This document shows, in pieces, positions 49,986-57,116 of a stretch of 64,000 bases of DNA. Source of the stretch: Candidatus Chryseobacterium colombiense. Lineage in GTDB: Bacteria > Bacteroidota > Bacteroidia > Flavobacteriales > Weeksellaceae. The stretch's first letter is position 1; every line of letters begins with the position of its first letter. Position numbers and translations under genes: made by a program. Where the stretch lies: assembly GCA_029203185.1 (NCBI GenBank), contig CP119310.1:4036001-4100000 (forward strand). Direction: 5' to 3'. Under the pieces are notes generated by a model, which saw only the letters and a program-made list of their open reading frames with translations, was not told where the DNA came from and did no database searches.

Positions 49986-50573
49986 ATGAAAAAATTGTAT
50001 TGTTTTGATTTTGACGGAACACTTACCTATAAAGATACTATGTTTATGTATCTGAAGTTTTACAATCCTGCCAAATACCACATACAGTTTTTAAGACATG
50101 TGCCGCTTTTTATTCTGTTAAAGCTGAAATTGGCTCAAACCGAAAAGGTAAAGAAAAGCTTCATAGGATCAATTTTAAAAGGACAATCACAGGAAAAAAT
50201 CGAAAAAAAATCCAAACAATTTTTTGAACGTCATTACCCTAAAATTGTCAGAGAAAATGCTTTGGATTTTATTAATAATATCGATAGGAATAATACACAA
50301 AGTTTATTGGTTACTGCTTCACTGGATATTTGGACAAAACCTTTTGCAGATGCATTCCAAATGCAGCTGATTTCTACCCGTGCAGAGTTTAAAAACGGTA
50401 TTTTTACGGGAAATTTTATTGGTAAAAATTGCAACGGAAAAGAAAAGCTGGAAAGAATAAAAGAAGAAATAGACCATAAAAAATACGATAAAATAATAGC
50501 TTTTGGAGACACCTCCGGCGACAAGCCGATGCTAAAATGGGCGAATGAAGGACATTACCAATTTTTTCACTAA
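49986..50573 (+). CDS. HAD-IB family phosphatase
   Basis: A 195-residue haloacid-dehalogenase-type phosphatase. The nucleophile block is CFDFDGTLTYKDT at the N-terminus, the Ser/Thr motif LLVTASLDIW is near 105, and the final acidic block IAFGDTSGDKPML is near 175. Position directly after the DprE2-like gene suggests it removes the 5-phosphate from polyprenyl-phospho-5-phosphoribose, a step assigned to a different protein family in mycobacteria. That role is inferred from context. The ATG at 49986 is chosen over a TTG two codons upstream. Confidence 0.85.
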   Translation: MKKLYCFDFDGTLTYKDTMFMYLKFYNPAKYHIQFLRHVPLFILLKLKLAQTEKVKKSFIGSILKGQSQEKIEKKSKQFFERHYPKIVRENALDFINNIDRNNTQSLLVTASLDIWTKPFADAFQMQLISTRAEFKNGIFTGNFIGKNCNGKEKLERIKEEIDHKKYDKIIAFGDTSGDKPMLKWANEGHYQFFH

Positions 50574-50596
50574 TTTTGACACGTAAAAGTGTAACA

Positions 50597-51064
50597 ATGA
50601 AAAAGCTGCTTATCCTATGTTGGGCTACCTTGATTGGCTGTACAAGTACACCATCTCAAAAGACTTCAGACATGCAGACACAACCGACAATTTTAGCTTC
50701 CGAGTCACAAGGTGGTAGCGGAAAAGTAGAATTTAGCATTATTAAAAATGAACAGGAATTTCAGAAAGCTCTGAAAGGAAATTCTGTTGTTGTAATAAGT
50801 GATGGCAGCGAATCTGGGGGGCAGACTCCGAAATTCCCGAAAGATAAAAAAGTAGTCCTTTATAATCTGGGAACGTTCAGATCTGGAGATCACAGAATTA
50901 CTGAAATCAAGAAGATCTCAGTAAAGGAAAATGTTTTACATATAGAAGTACCTTATGTAGAACATGGAGGAATGGAAATACAGGTAATCTCTAATCCTTA
51001 TGTGATTTTTACAGTTCCTTCCAACTATCAATTTAATGCTATAGAAATAAAATCTTCAAAATAA
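50597..51064 (+). CDS. Small lipoprotein, unknown function
   Basis: A 155-residue lipoprotein: signal peptide KKLLILCWATLIGCTS with the lipidated Cys at about 16. The mature protein starts with a flexible Ser/Thr/Gln stretch and then one beta-rich domain (VEFSIIKNEQEFQKALKGNS ... PYVIFTVPSNYQF). I do not recognise the family. It begins 23 bases after the HAD phosphatase gene and ends two bases before the cysteine desulfurase gene. The ATG at 50597 fits the signal peptide; an ACG-preceded upstream frame was rejected. Confidence 0.65.
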   Translation: MKKLLILCWATLIGCTSTPSQKTSDMQTQPTILASESQGGSGKVEFSIIKNEQEFQKALKGNSVVVISDGSESGGQTPKFPKDKKVVLYNLGTFRSGDHRITEIKKISVKENVLHIEVPYVEHGGMEIQVISNPYVIFTVPSNYQFNAIEIKSSK

Positions 51065-51066
51065 AA

Positions 51067-52242
51067 ATGAACAAAATATATCTTGATAACGCTGCAACTA
51101 CACCTCTTTCTGAAGAAGTGATCGATGCTATGGTAGCTACCATGAAAATGAATTTTGGAAACCCTTCCTCTACGCACAGTTTTGGGCAGGAAGCTAAAAT
51201 TCTTATCGAAAATGTGAGAAGACAGGTTGCGGATTATCTTCATGTGACTCCTGCTGAGATTATTTTTACGTCTTGCGGAACTGAGTCTAACAACATGATT
51301 ATCAAATCAAGTGTTGAACATCTTGGTGTAGAAAGAATCATCAGCTCCCCTTTAGAGCACAAATGTGTTTCTGAAAGTGTTTTAGATATGAAAAGCAGAA
51401 AGGGAGTTGAGGTAAACTACATTCGTCCGAATGAAAAAGGAGATATTGATCTTAATAAACTTGAAGAACTTTTAAAAGCATCAGACAAGAAAACATTGGT
51501 TACTTTAATGCATGCTAATAATGAGATCGGAAATTTGATGGATATTAAAAAAGTAGCAGAATTGTGTAAAGCTCACCATGCTCTTTTCCATTCAGATACG
51601 GTACAGACAATGGCTCATATGCATTTGGATTTCTCTGATATCCAGGTTGATTTTGCCTCTTGTAGCGCTCACAAATTCCATGGTCCGAAAGGAGTTGGTT
51701 TTGCTTTTATCAGAAAATCAAGCGGTTTAAAAGGAATCATTACAGGGGGGCCTCAGGAAAGAAGCTTAAGAGCCGGAACTGAAAATGTAGCCGGAATTGT
51801 AGGTTTAGGAAAAGCTTTGGAGCTTTCCTTGCAGAATATGGAAGCTTATACCAATCATATGCAGGATGTAAAAAGCTATGCGATAGAAAGACTTACAGAA
51901 GAAATTCCAGGGATTAAATTCAACGGAAGAAGTGCAGAGAAGGAAAACAGTCTTTACACCGTTTTAAGCGCTTTATTACCTTATAAAAACCCATTAATCG
52001 GTCTTCAGCTGGATATGAAAGGAATTGCTATTTCTCAAGGAAGTGCATGTTCTTCAGGAGCTTCAAAACCTTCAATGGTAATGATGATGGTTCTTTGTGA
52101 AGATGAAATGGATCATTGTACGCCTTTGCGTATCTCTTTTAGCCATTTAACAACTAAAGAAGATATTGATGCTTTGGCAACAGCTCTGAAAGAAATTTCG
52201 AAAGATTTCGTTATAGAAAATACAAATGTTGAGCATAGATAG
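51067..52242 (+). CDS. Cysteine desulfurase, IscS/NifS type
   Basis: A 391-residue PLP enzyme that takes sulfur from cysteine for Fe-S clusters or thio-modified tRNA. The N-terminus IYLDNAATTPL and the GTESNN block are typical. The PLP lysine is in SCSAHKFHGPKGVGF near residue 206. The catalytic Cys is in the loop QGSACSSGAS near 330, in the longer-loop form of class I desulfurases. No iscU or tRNA-thiolation gene lies nearby. It is the last gene of the cluster before trxA. Confidence 0.92.
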   Translation: MNKIYLDNAATTPLSEEVIDAMVATMKMNFGNPSSTHSFGQEAKILIENVRRQVADYLHVTPAEIIFTSCGTESNNMIIKSSVEHLGVERIISSPLEHKCVSESVLDMKSRKGVEVNYIRPNEKGDIDLNKLEELLKASDKKTLVTLMHANNEIGNLMDIKKVAELCKAHHALFHSDTVQTMAHMHLDFSDIQVDFASCSAHKFHGPKGVGFAFIRKSSGLKGIITGGPQERSLRAGTENVAGIVGLGKALELSLQNMEAYTNHMQDVKSYAIERLTEEIPGIKFNGRSAEKENSLYTVLSALLPYKNPLIGLQLDMKGIAISQGSACSSGASKPSMVMMMVLCEDEMDHCTPLRISFSHLTTKEDIDALATALKEISKDFVIENTNVEHR

Positions 52243-52324
52243 GTCTATTGCTCAAAAAGCGTAATTTTGAATATCCAATTGAAAGGAAAAAGAAAAAATA
52301 TTAATTAAAATAAAAGAAACAAAA

Positions 52325-52642
52325 ATGGCTTTAGAAATTACAGATAGCTCATTTCAGGAAACGGTTTTAAAATCAGATAAGCCGGTATTAGTAGACTTTT
52401 GGGCTGTATGGTGTGGACCATGCAGAACTTTAGGACCAATCATCGAGGAAGTAGCAACTGACTTTGATGGAAAAGCAATCGTAGGAAAAGTAGACGTAGA
52501 CAACAACCAGGAAATTTCTATGCAATATGGAATCAGAAATATCCCTACTGTTTTAATTTTCAAAAACGGTGAAGTGGTAGATAAATTGGTTGGTGTAGCT
52601 CCAAAAGAGGTAATCGCTGAAAAATTAAGTGCACACTTATAA
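52325..52642 (+). CDS. trxA: Thioredoxin
   Basis: A 105-residue small redox protein with active site VWCGPCRTLGP at about residues 29-39. The conserved cis-proline is in RNIPTVLIFKNGE near 75 and the buried Asp in VLVDFWAVWC near 26. This is the classical TrxA length and sequence; it reduces protein disulfides in the cytoplasm. The upstream spacer is 82 bases. A strong hairpin follows. Confidence 0.95.
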   Translation: MALEITDSSFQETVLKSDKPVLVDFWAVWCGPCRTLGPIIEEVATDFDGKAIVGKVDVDNNQEISMQYGIRNIPTVLIFKNGEVVDKLVGVAPKEVIAEKLSAHL

Positions 52643-52664
52643 AAAAATAAGTTTGATAATGAAT

Positions 52665-52692
52665 GCCTTCCATTTTTGGAAGGCTTTTTTTT
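52665..52692 (+). terminator. Terminator after trxA
   Basis: GCCTTCCA/TGGAAGGC with a TTTT loop and a run of eight T. The stem is identical in its core to the tatD terminator at 23173. Confidence 0.92.
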
Positions 52693-52700
52693 GAAAATAA

Positions 52701-52731
52701 TTTGCTGGTAAGGAAAAAAGTTGTAGTTTTG
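52701..52731 (+). promoter_or_regulatory. Promoter of the tandem tRNA-Asp array
   Basis: TTTG (52701-52704), 19 bases, then TAGTTTTG (52724-52731): an exact match to the Bacteroidota consensus, 37 bases before the first tRNA. Confidence 0.82.
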
Positions 52732-52768
52732 CAATCACAAAAAAGAAACGAAGTTCTTTAGGAAAAAT

Positions 52769-52842
52769 GATCCGGTAGTTCAGCTGGTTAGAATGCCGCC
52801 CTGTCACGGCGGAGGTCGCGGGTTCGAGTCCCGTCCGGATCG
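52769..52842 (+). tRNA. tRNA-Asp (anticodon GTC), tandem copy 1
   Basis: Acceptor stem GATCCGG/CCGGATC, anticodon stem CCGCC/GGCGG with loop CTGTCAC, T loop TTCGAGT, discriminator G. No CCA is encoded. Confidence 0.96.
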
Positions 52843-52874
52843 CAGAAGTTTTCTCAATTTCTTTAAAAAAAATT

Positions 52875-52948
52875 GATCCGGTAGTTCAGCTGGTTAGAAT
52901 GCCGCCCTGTCACGGCGGAGGTCGCGGGTTCGAGTCCCGTCCGGATCG
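52875..52948 (+). tRNA. tRNA-Asp (anticodon GTC), tandem copy 2
   Basis: Identical in sequence to copy 1 and placed 106 bases downstream. The 32-base spacer before it is identical to the one after it. Confidence 0.96.
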
Positions 52949-52980
52949 CAGAAGTTTTCTCAATTTCTTTAAAAAAAATT

Positions 52981-53054
52981 GATCCGGTAGTTCAGCTGGT
53001 TAGAATGCCGCCCTGTCACGGCGGAGGTCGCGGGTTCGAGTCCCGTCCGGATCG
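52981..53054 (+). tRNA. tRNA-Asp (anticodon GTC), tandem copy 3
   Basis: Identical in sequence to copies 1 and 2, again at a 106-base offset. It is followed by the array terminator. Confidence 0.96.
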
Positions 53055-53058
53055 CAAA

Positions 53059-53088
53059 AAGCAGTAAAATTTATTTTACTGCTTTTTT
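53059..53088 (+). terminator. Terminator of the tRNA-Asp array
   Basis: The stem AAGCAGTAAA/TTTACTGCTT around an ATTTAT loop, followed by T, begins four bases after the third tRNA. Confidence 0.88.
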
Positions 53089-53357
53089 TATGGTTAAAAT
53101 TTTGATCTTAATATTAAGATGATACCGAATAACTAGATTTTTTAAGAGAATAATCCTTTAATTACCGATAATATTCCTTTTTGTTACAATCTTAAATTTT
53201 ATGTAATGTATAGATTGCATTTGTTTGAATCACAGTCTATTTGTTTTTATTTTCAATATAATAAATTCCGAAATTCTTCTAACCTGGCAGAAATTTATAA
53301 TCGTTAGACATTTGCAAATTTTCATATTTGTAATGATTAACCAATAAAATAAATATT
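53089..53357. other. Intergenic region before the short-chain dehydrogenase gene
   Basis: About 270 AT-rich bases without a supported coding frame. A near-match to the -7 box (CATATTTG, 53323-53330) lies 28 bases before the next ATG. Nothing else is recognised. Confidence 0.5.
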
Positions 53358-54113
53358 ATGTCTAAACACGATGTGAAAGGAAAAGTTGTTTTAATTGCCG
53401 GAGGTGGTAAAAACTTGGGAGGACTTTTAAGCAAAGATTTTGCTGCTAAAGGTGCAAAGCTGGCCATTCATTATAACAGCGAAAGTTCAAGAGAAGAAAG
53501 TGAAAAAACCTTGGCAGAAGTTCAAGCTTTAGGAGCTGAAGCTTTTTTGTTTCAGGGAGATCTTACAAAGGTTGAAAATATCACTAAATTTTTCGATGAG
53601 GCAAAAACCAAATTCGGAGGAATCGATATTGCAATCAATACTGTAGGTATGGTACTTAAAAAGCCCTTTACAGAAACTACAGAAAAGGAATATGATACGA
53701 TGTCGGATATCAACTCTAAAGTAGCCTATTTCTTTTTACAGGAAGCGGGAAAAAAAGTAAACGATAGTGGAAGGATTTGTACGATTGTAACCTCACTTCT
53801 TGCGGCTTATACGGGATTGTATTCTACATACGCAGGGATGAAGGCTCCGGTAGAACATTTTACACGGGCTGCTTCCAAAGAATTTGGTGCAAAAGGAATT
53901 TCTGTTACAGCAGTGGCTCCTGGACCAATGGATACTCCGTTTTTCTATGGTCAGGAAGCTGAGGATGCAGTTGCTTATCATAAGTCTGCATCAGCATTAG
54001 GAGGTCTTACGGATATTAAAGATATTGCTCCTTTGGTAGAGTTTTTGGTAACTGATGGATGGTGGATTACCGGGCAGACTATTTTTGCAAACGGAGGTTA
54101 TACTACCAGATAA
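53358..54113 (+). CDS. Short-chain dehydrogenase/reductase
   Basis: A 251-residue classical SDR oxidoreductase. The cofactor turn is IAGGGKNLGGLL (GGGxxxG) near residues 15-26; the basic or polar residues after the second strand (AIHYNSESSREES) favour NADP(H). The catalytic block has the Ser in IVTSLLAAYTG and the YxxxK pair in YAGMKAP near 157-161. The end HTG-like WITGQTIFANGGYTTR is typical. The substrate is not evident. It stands alone between tRNA-Asp genes and is followed by a hairpin. Confidence 0.9.
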   Translation: MSKHDVKGKVVLIAGGGKNLGGLLSKDFAAKGAKLAIHYNSESSREESEKTLAEVQALGAEAFLFQGDLTKVENITKFFDEAKTKFGGIDIAINTVGMVLKKPFTETTEKEYDTMSDINSKVAYFFLQEAGKKVNDSGRICTIVTSLLAAYTGLYSTYAGMKAPVEHFTRAASKEFGAKGISVTAVAPGPMDTPFFYGQEAEDAVAYHKSASALGGLTDIKDIAPLVEFLVTDGWWITGQTIFANGGYTTR

Positions 54114-54140
54114 TATGCATTGATACAAACGTTTTATTTG

Positions 54141-54172
54141 ATTGAGAATTGATTTTTCAATTCTCAATTTTT
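54141..54172 (+). terminator. Terminator after the short-chain dehydrogenase gene
   Basis: ATTGAGAATTG/CAATTCTCAAT with an ATTTTT loop, followed by a T run, 27 bases after the stop. Confidence 0.82.
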
Positions 54173-54242
54173 ATTCGTTTTAAAATAATGGATTTGAGAA
54201 TCTGTAATTTATGTTTATTATGCATGAAATCGGAGGTTAAAG

Positions 54243-54273
54243 TTTGTTAATAATGAAAAAAGCTATATATTTG
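54243..54273 (+). promoter_or_regulatory. Promoter of the fourth tRNA-Asp gene
   Basis: TTTG (54243-54246), 19 bases, then TATATTTG (54266-54273). This is again an exact consensus match, 41 bases before the tRNA. Confidence 0.82.
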
Positions 54274-54314
54274 CAACCACAATAACGGAAGTGAATCCTT
54301 TCAGAGTTGTAAAA

Positions 54315-54388
54315 GATCCGGTAGTTCAGCTGGTTAGAATGCCGCCCTGTCACGGCGGAGGTCGCGGGTTCGAGTCCCGTCCGGATCG
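54315..54388 (+). tRNA. tRNA-Asp (anticodon GTC), separate copy
   Basis: Identical to the three tandem tRNA-Asp genes but with different flanks and its own promoter and terminator. Confidence 0.96.
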
Positions 54389-54399
54389 CACAAAATTAA

Positions 54400-54428
54400 A
54401 AGCTACAAACATTGTTTGTAGCTTTTTT
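54400..54428 (+). terminator. Terminator after the fourth tRNA-Asp gene
   Basis: The stem AGCTACAAACA/TGTTTGTAGCT followed by six T. It may also serve the convergent universal stress protein gene. Confidence 0.88.
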
Positions 54429-54447
54429 GCTTTTTATATAAAATAGG

Positions 54448-55293
54448 TTATTTCAAAATCAAAACTGGTTGACTTGCGTTTTGGTAAATTCCTTCAGAAA
54501 TACTTCTGTTAGCTAAATAATAAAGGAAACTGTGCTTACCTGGCAATGCAATAACGAGGTCGGTTTTATTTAATGATGCAAAGGATAAAATGCCGTTGAT
54601 AATATTTTCGTCAAAAGAGTAGTGGATACTGTTCGGAATATCATTTAAATTTTCATGGATATATTTTTCAAGCTCTTCTTTTCTGGAGTTTGTTACAGAG
54701 CTATTTTTTTTATTGATATTTAAAAGAGATAAATGAATGTCTTTTTGATGAATAATCGATTTGTAATGGAACAATCTGTCTAATTTTGTAATGCTTTCAA
54801 CATCGCAAGGAATTAATATATTCTTGATTGGGGTATATGTATAGCTGTTCGGAACAATTAAGGTTTTTATAGGGCTGGTTCTTGCTATGTCTATTATATT
54901 TTGCGAAATGAAACTTTCGGTTACAGATGCTTTGTCATCACTGCCTAAAATAATTAGTTCAACGTTTTCCTGATTTTTTATAATATCATTAATACTTCTT
55001 ATTAATGACATATCGGTAGTTGCTTTCGAAACCTTTATTTCAGGTGATTTTTCAAGAATAATTTGGCTAAGTTTTTCTAATAATTCTTCTGTGTCTTTCA
55101 GTATAATATTGATGCTTTCTTCATTGACGAAAGAATGTCCTTCCGCGATGTGCAGGTATTCGAATACAGATTCATTATTGGTCTTTAAAAGGATGATATG
55201 ATCATATCCGTATTGCTTTGCCCAGTCTGCAGAAATTTTCACTGCGTTTTCGGTGGTTGATGTTGTGTCAACAGGTACAAGTATTGTTCTCAT
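54448..55293 (-). CDS. Universal stress protein, two-domain form
   Basis: A 281-residue protein made of two tandem Usp folds. The first begins RTILVPVDTTSTTENAVKIS and ends with ELIILGSDDKAS ... PIKTLIVPNS. The second begins KNILIPCDVESITKLD and ends DLVIALPGKHSFL ... ASQPVLILK. The ATP-binding GxxGx9GS motif is incomplete in both halves, so nucleotide binding is doubtful. Such proteins support survival under stress. It lies 30 bases downstream of a MarR regulator gene and is probably co-transcribed with it. Confidence 0.85.
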   Translation of the reverse strand: MRTILVPVDTTSTTENAVKISADWAKQYGYDHIILLKTNNESVFEYLHIAEGHSFVNEESINIILKDTEELLEKLSQIILEKSPEIKVSKATTDMSLIRSINDIIKNQENVELIILGSDDKASVTESFISQNIIDIARTSPIKTLIVPNSYTYTPIKNILIPCDVESITKLDRLFHYKSIIHQKDIHLSLLNINKKNSSVTNSRKEELEKYIHENLNDIPNSIHYSFDENIINGILSFASLNKTDLVIALPGKHSFLYYLANRSISEGIYQNASQPVLILK

Positions 55294-55323
55294 TTCGTAA
55301 AGATTTTAGCCTTTAAGAGCCTT

Positions 55324-55779
55324 TTATTTGTTAAGATTGGTCGTCATTTGTTTAATGAGGAGCAGAGCATTGGTGAGATCTTCTTTGTGAATATCTCCTG
55401 CGGCTTTTTCATACAGTTCAAGAGCCCATGGATATAATTCTTCCATAAGTTTTTTTCCACTTTCTGTAAGAAAGATCTGTTTATTTCTTCGGTCATTTTT
55501 ATTTTCCATTCGCTCTACAAATCCTCTTTTTGTAAGATTATTAACCAGATAGGTTATGCTTGATTTATCCTTGCTTATTTGGTTGCTTATTTCTTGTTGG
55601 TTTATTCCGTTATTTCTCCAGAGAATTCCAAGAATTTCAATAAGTTCAAAAGAAAGAGACGGATCATATTCATTGATTCTCATCTGAATTTTCTGTCTCA
55701 ATGTACTTTTCATCTCACTCATTGCTAACCCAAGTTCCAATGCTAATTGAGAAATGTTTTGATTTTGCGAGGGAATCAT
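55324..55779 (-). CDS. MarR-family transcriptional regulator
   Basis: A 151-residue winged helix-turn-helix regulator. The recognition region is GINQQEISNQISKDKSSITY followed by LVNNLTKRGFVERMENKNDR, whose wing carries the family's D-x-R-x(n)-LT pattern (DRRNKQIFLTESG). It should dimerise through its terminal helices and repress its own promoter until a ligand binds. A ten-base inverted repeat overlapping the -33 region upstream is a candidate operator. The universal stress protein gene follows. Confidence 0.92.
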   Translation of the reverse strand: MIPSQNQNISQLALELGLAMSEMKSTLRQKIQMRINEYDPSLSFELIEILGILWRNNGINQQEISNQISKDKSSITYLVNNLTKRGFVERMENKNDRRNKQIFLTESGKKLMEELYPWALELYEKAAGDIHKEDLTNALLLIKQMTTNLNK

Positions 55780-55812
55780 TTTAATTATTAATTTTTAAAT
55801 CACTCATTCATA

Positions 55813-55820
55813 CAAATATA
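55813..55820 (-). promoter_or_regulatory. -7 promoter box of marR-usp unit
   Basis: On the minus strand TATATTTG is an exact -7 element, 33 bases before the MarR ATG. The expected -33 position falls inside the adjacent inverted repeat. Confidence 0.65.
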
Positions 55821-55824
55821 CCTA

Positions 55825-55850
55825 AAATTAGTTTAAATTAAAACTAATTT
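55825..55850. promoter_or_regulatory. Candidate MarR operator
   Basis: The perfect ten-base inverted repeat AAATTAGTTT/AAACTAATTT with a six-base centre begins four bases upstream of the -7 box of the MarR gene. Size and location suit autoregulation by a MarR dimer. Confidence 0.6.
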
Positions 55851-56022
55851 ATAGTTGAAAATTCCTGTTATTTAAAAAGAAAATTCAGATAAATTTTTTT
55901 GTGACGGAAAAGAATTGGAGAAATGAGAGAATCTAAAAAAGATAGATTGAGACCGATCGAAAGACAAGTGAAACGAAGATGATTGTTTACTTTATAGTAA
56001 ATGAATGTTAAGAAACCGGGTA

Positions 56023-56721
56023 TCAGCAAATTAAAAGCAGGCGATATTCTCCATCGTTTTCTACAGGTGCACGATGAATACACGGTAAAACCTTTTGTTC
56101 AGGATGATCTACAGCTAATCTCCAAAGATGGCCTGTTCCTAAATTTATAGGTTGAGCATTCGGTTTAGGTTCATAATGAAGATCAAAAAAGTATTCCTTT
56201 AAAAAGTCTTCAAATTCTTCTTCCGGACCATCATGCAGCTCTTTAAGCTTTTTTCTGATTTCTGGAATCAGTATTTTCTGAGTTGCCTGATCATTAGGTA
56301 AAATATCACTGGAAGTACCATGATATGTACACAAAAAAGTATCTGTTCCCACAGGAGAGCGATCAACATGGTAAGAATAAACATCTGTTGAAATGAAGCT
56401 GAATTCCACATCCCGTTCATAATTTTTAAGTAAATTAAGGGTAGGAGATGCTCCAAAATCAGTTAATAATTGTAGGTCATTCAAAATAATTTTTCTTGCA
56501 TTATGTCCGTTTTCTGAAAGCTGCAGCTTTAAAAGATTTTCAGTGGAAACTTCAGTAATATTGCCTTTTAATTGAAGTTTAGAGGTGATTTCTTTAAAAT
56601 CTCCCACTAAATTCCTTTCCCAGCAAATAGCATTCACGGTTCCTTCAAAATTGGTATTTACAAGATCAGAAAATGAAGAAACTACTCCAATTTGATCTTT
56701 GCCAGAAAATGTATTGATCAT
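56023..56721 (-). CDS. DUF1826-like protein
   Basis: A 232-residue soluble protein that resembles DUF1826. The central block is YHVDRSPVGTDTFLCTYHGT followed by SSDILPND, corresponding to the family's HxDxxxxRLxxTYxGPGTEWLP. The end HRAPVENDGEYRLLLIC corresponds to its HRSPP-type block. His and Asp residues in this arrangement suggest a metal-binding cupin-like fold, but no function is known. Elsewhere the family often sits beside zinc-responsive CobW genes; none is here. It has its own -7 box and no co-directional neighbour. Confidence 0.65.
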   Translation of the reverse strand: MINTFSGKDQIGVVSSFSDLVNTNFEGTVNAICWERNLVGDFKEITSKLQLKGNITEVSTENLLKLQLSENGHNARKIILNDLQLLTDFGASPTLNLLKNYERDVEFSFISTDVYSYHVDRSPVGTDTFLCTYHGTSSDILPNDQATQKILIPEIRKKLKELHDGPEEEFEDFLKEYFFDLHYEPKPNAQPINLGTGHLWRLAVDHPEQKVLPCIHRAPVENDGEYRLLLIC

Positions 56722-56752
56722 ATATTAAAAAATGTACTTATGTAATTTTATG

Positions 56753-56760
56753 CAAAAATA
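56753..56760 (-). promoter_or_regulatory. -7 promoter box of DUF1826-like gene
   Basis: On the minus strand TATTTTTG matches TAnnTTTG, 31 bases before the ATG. The -33 region is unclear. Confidence 0.4.
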
Positions 56761-57116
56761 GTGAACAAAGACAAGTCTTATCTGGATTTTATTAATACAA
56801 TCAAATAATTGTTTTGACTTTATTCTTATCTGATGTAATGTATTTGACTATCAATGAAATGTAAAATACCTGCATGAATTATTATTTTATATTAAATGAA
56901 TCAAAGCGTACAATTGATAAGGAAAAAATATTTTAAATTGATGAATTCTGAGTAAATATTTCGTATTTTTAACAGATAAGTGAACAATATTCAAATAGCA
57001 ATATTTGATATTATGAGAAAGACTTCTTTAAATATTTTTGAGTTGAATAGTCTGTTTATTAGGTTTTAGGTCTGATATTTGTAGTGGACAGATCAACTAA
57101 ATGGCGAATTTTATTT
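56761..57116. other. Intergenic region between divergent DUF1826-like and L,D-transpeptidase genes
   Basis: About 350 AT-rich bases with no supported coding frame. Near-matches to the -7 box are TGTATTTG (about 56839) and GATATTTG (about 57074), the second 36 bases before the transpeptidase ATG. Nothing else is recognised. Confidence 0.45.

Larger units (their letters stand above)
52769..53054 (+). repeat. Perfect 106-base tandem repeat carrying tRNA-Asp
   Basis: The unit is 74 bases of tRNA plus a 32-base spacer starting CAGAAGTTTTCTCAATTTCT. Two full units and the tRNA part of a third are present without any difference, spacers included. This points to recent or gene-conversion-maintained amplification. 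Confidence 0.95.

Noticed and set aside
52643..52768. Riboswitch upstream of the tRNA array
   Set aside because: The structure present is a terminator stem followed by a simple promoter; nothing resembles a ligand-binding fold.
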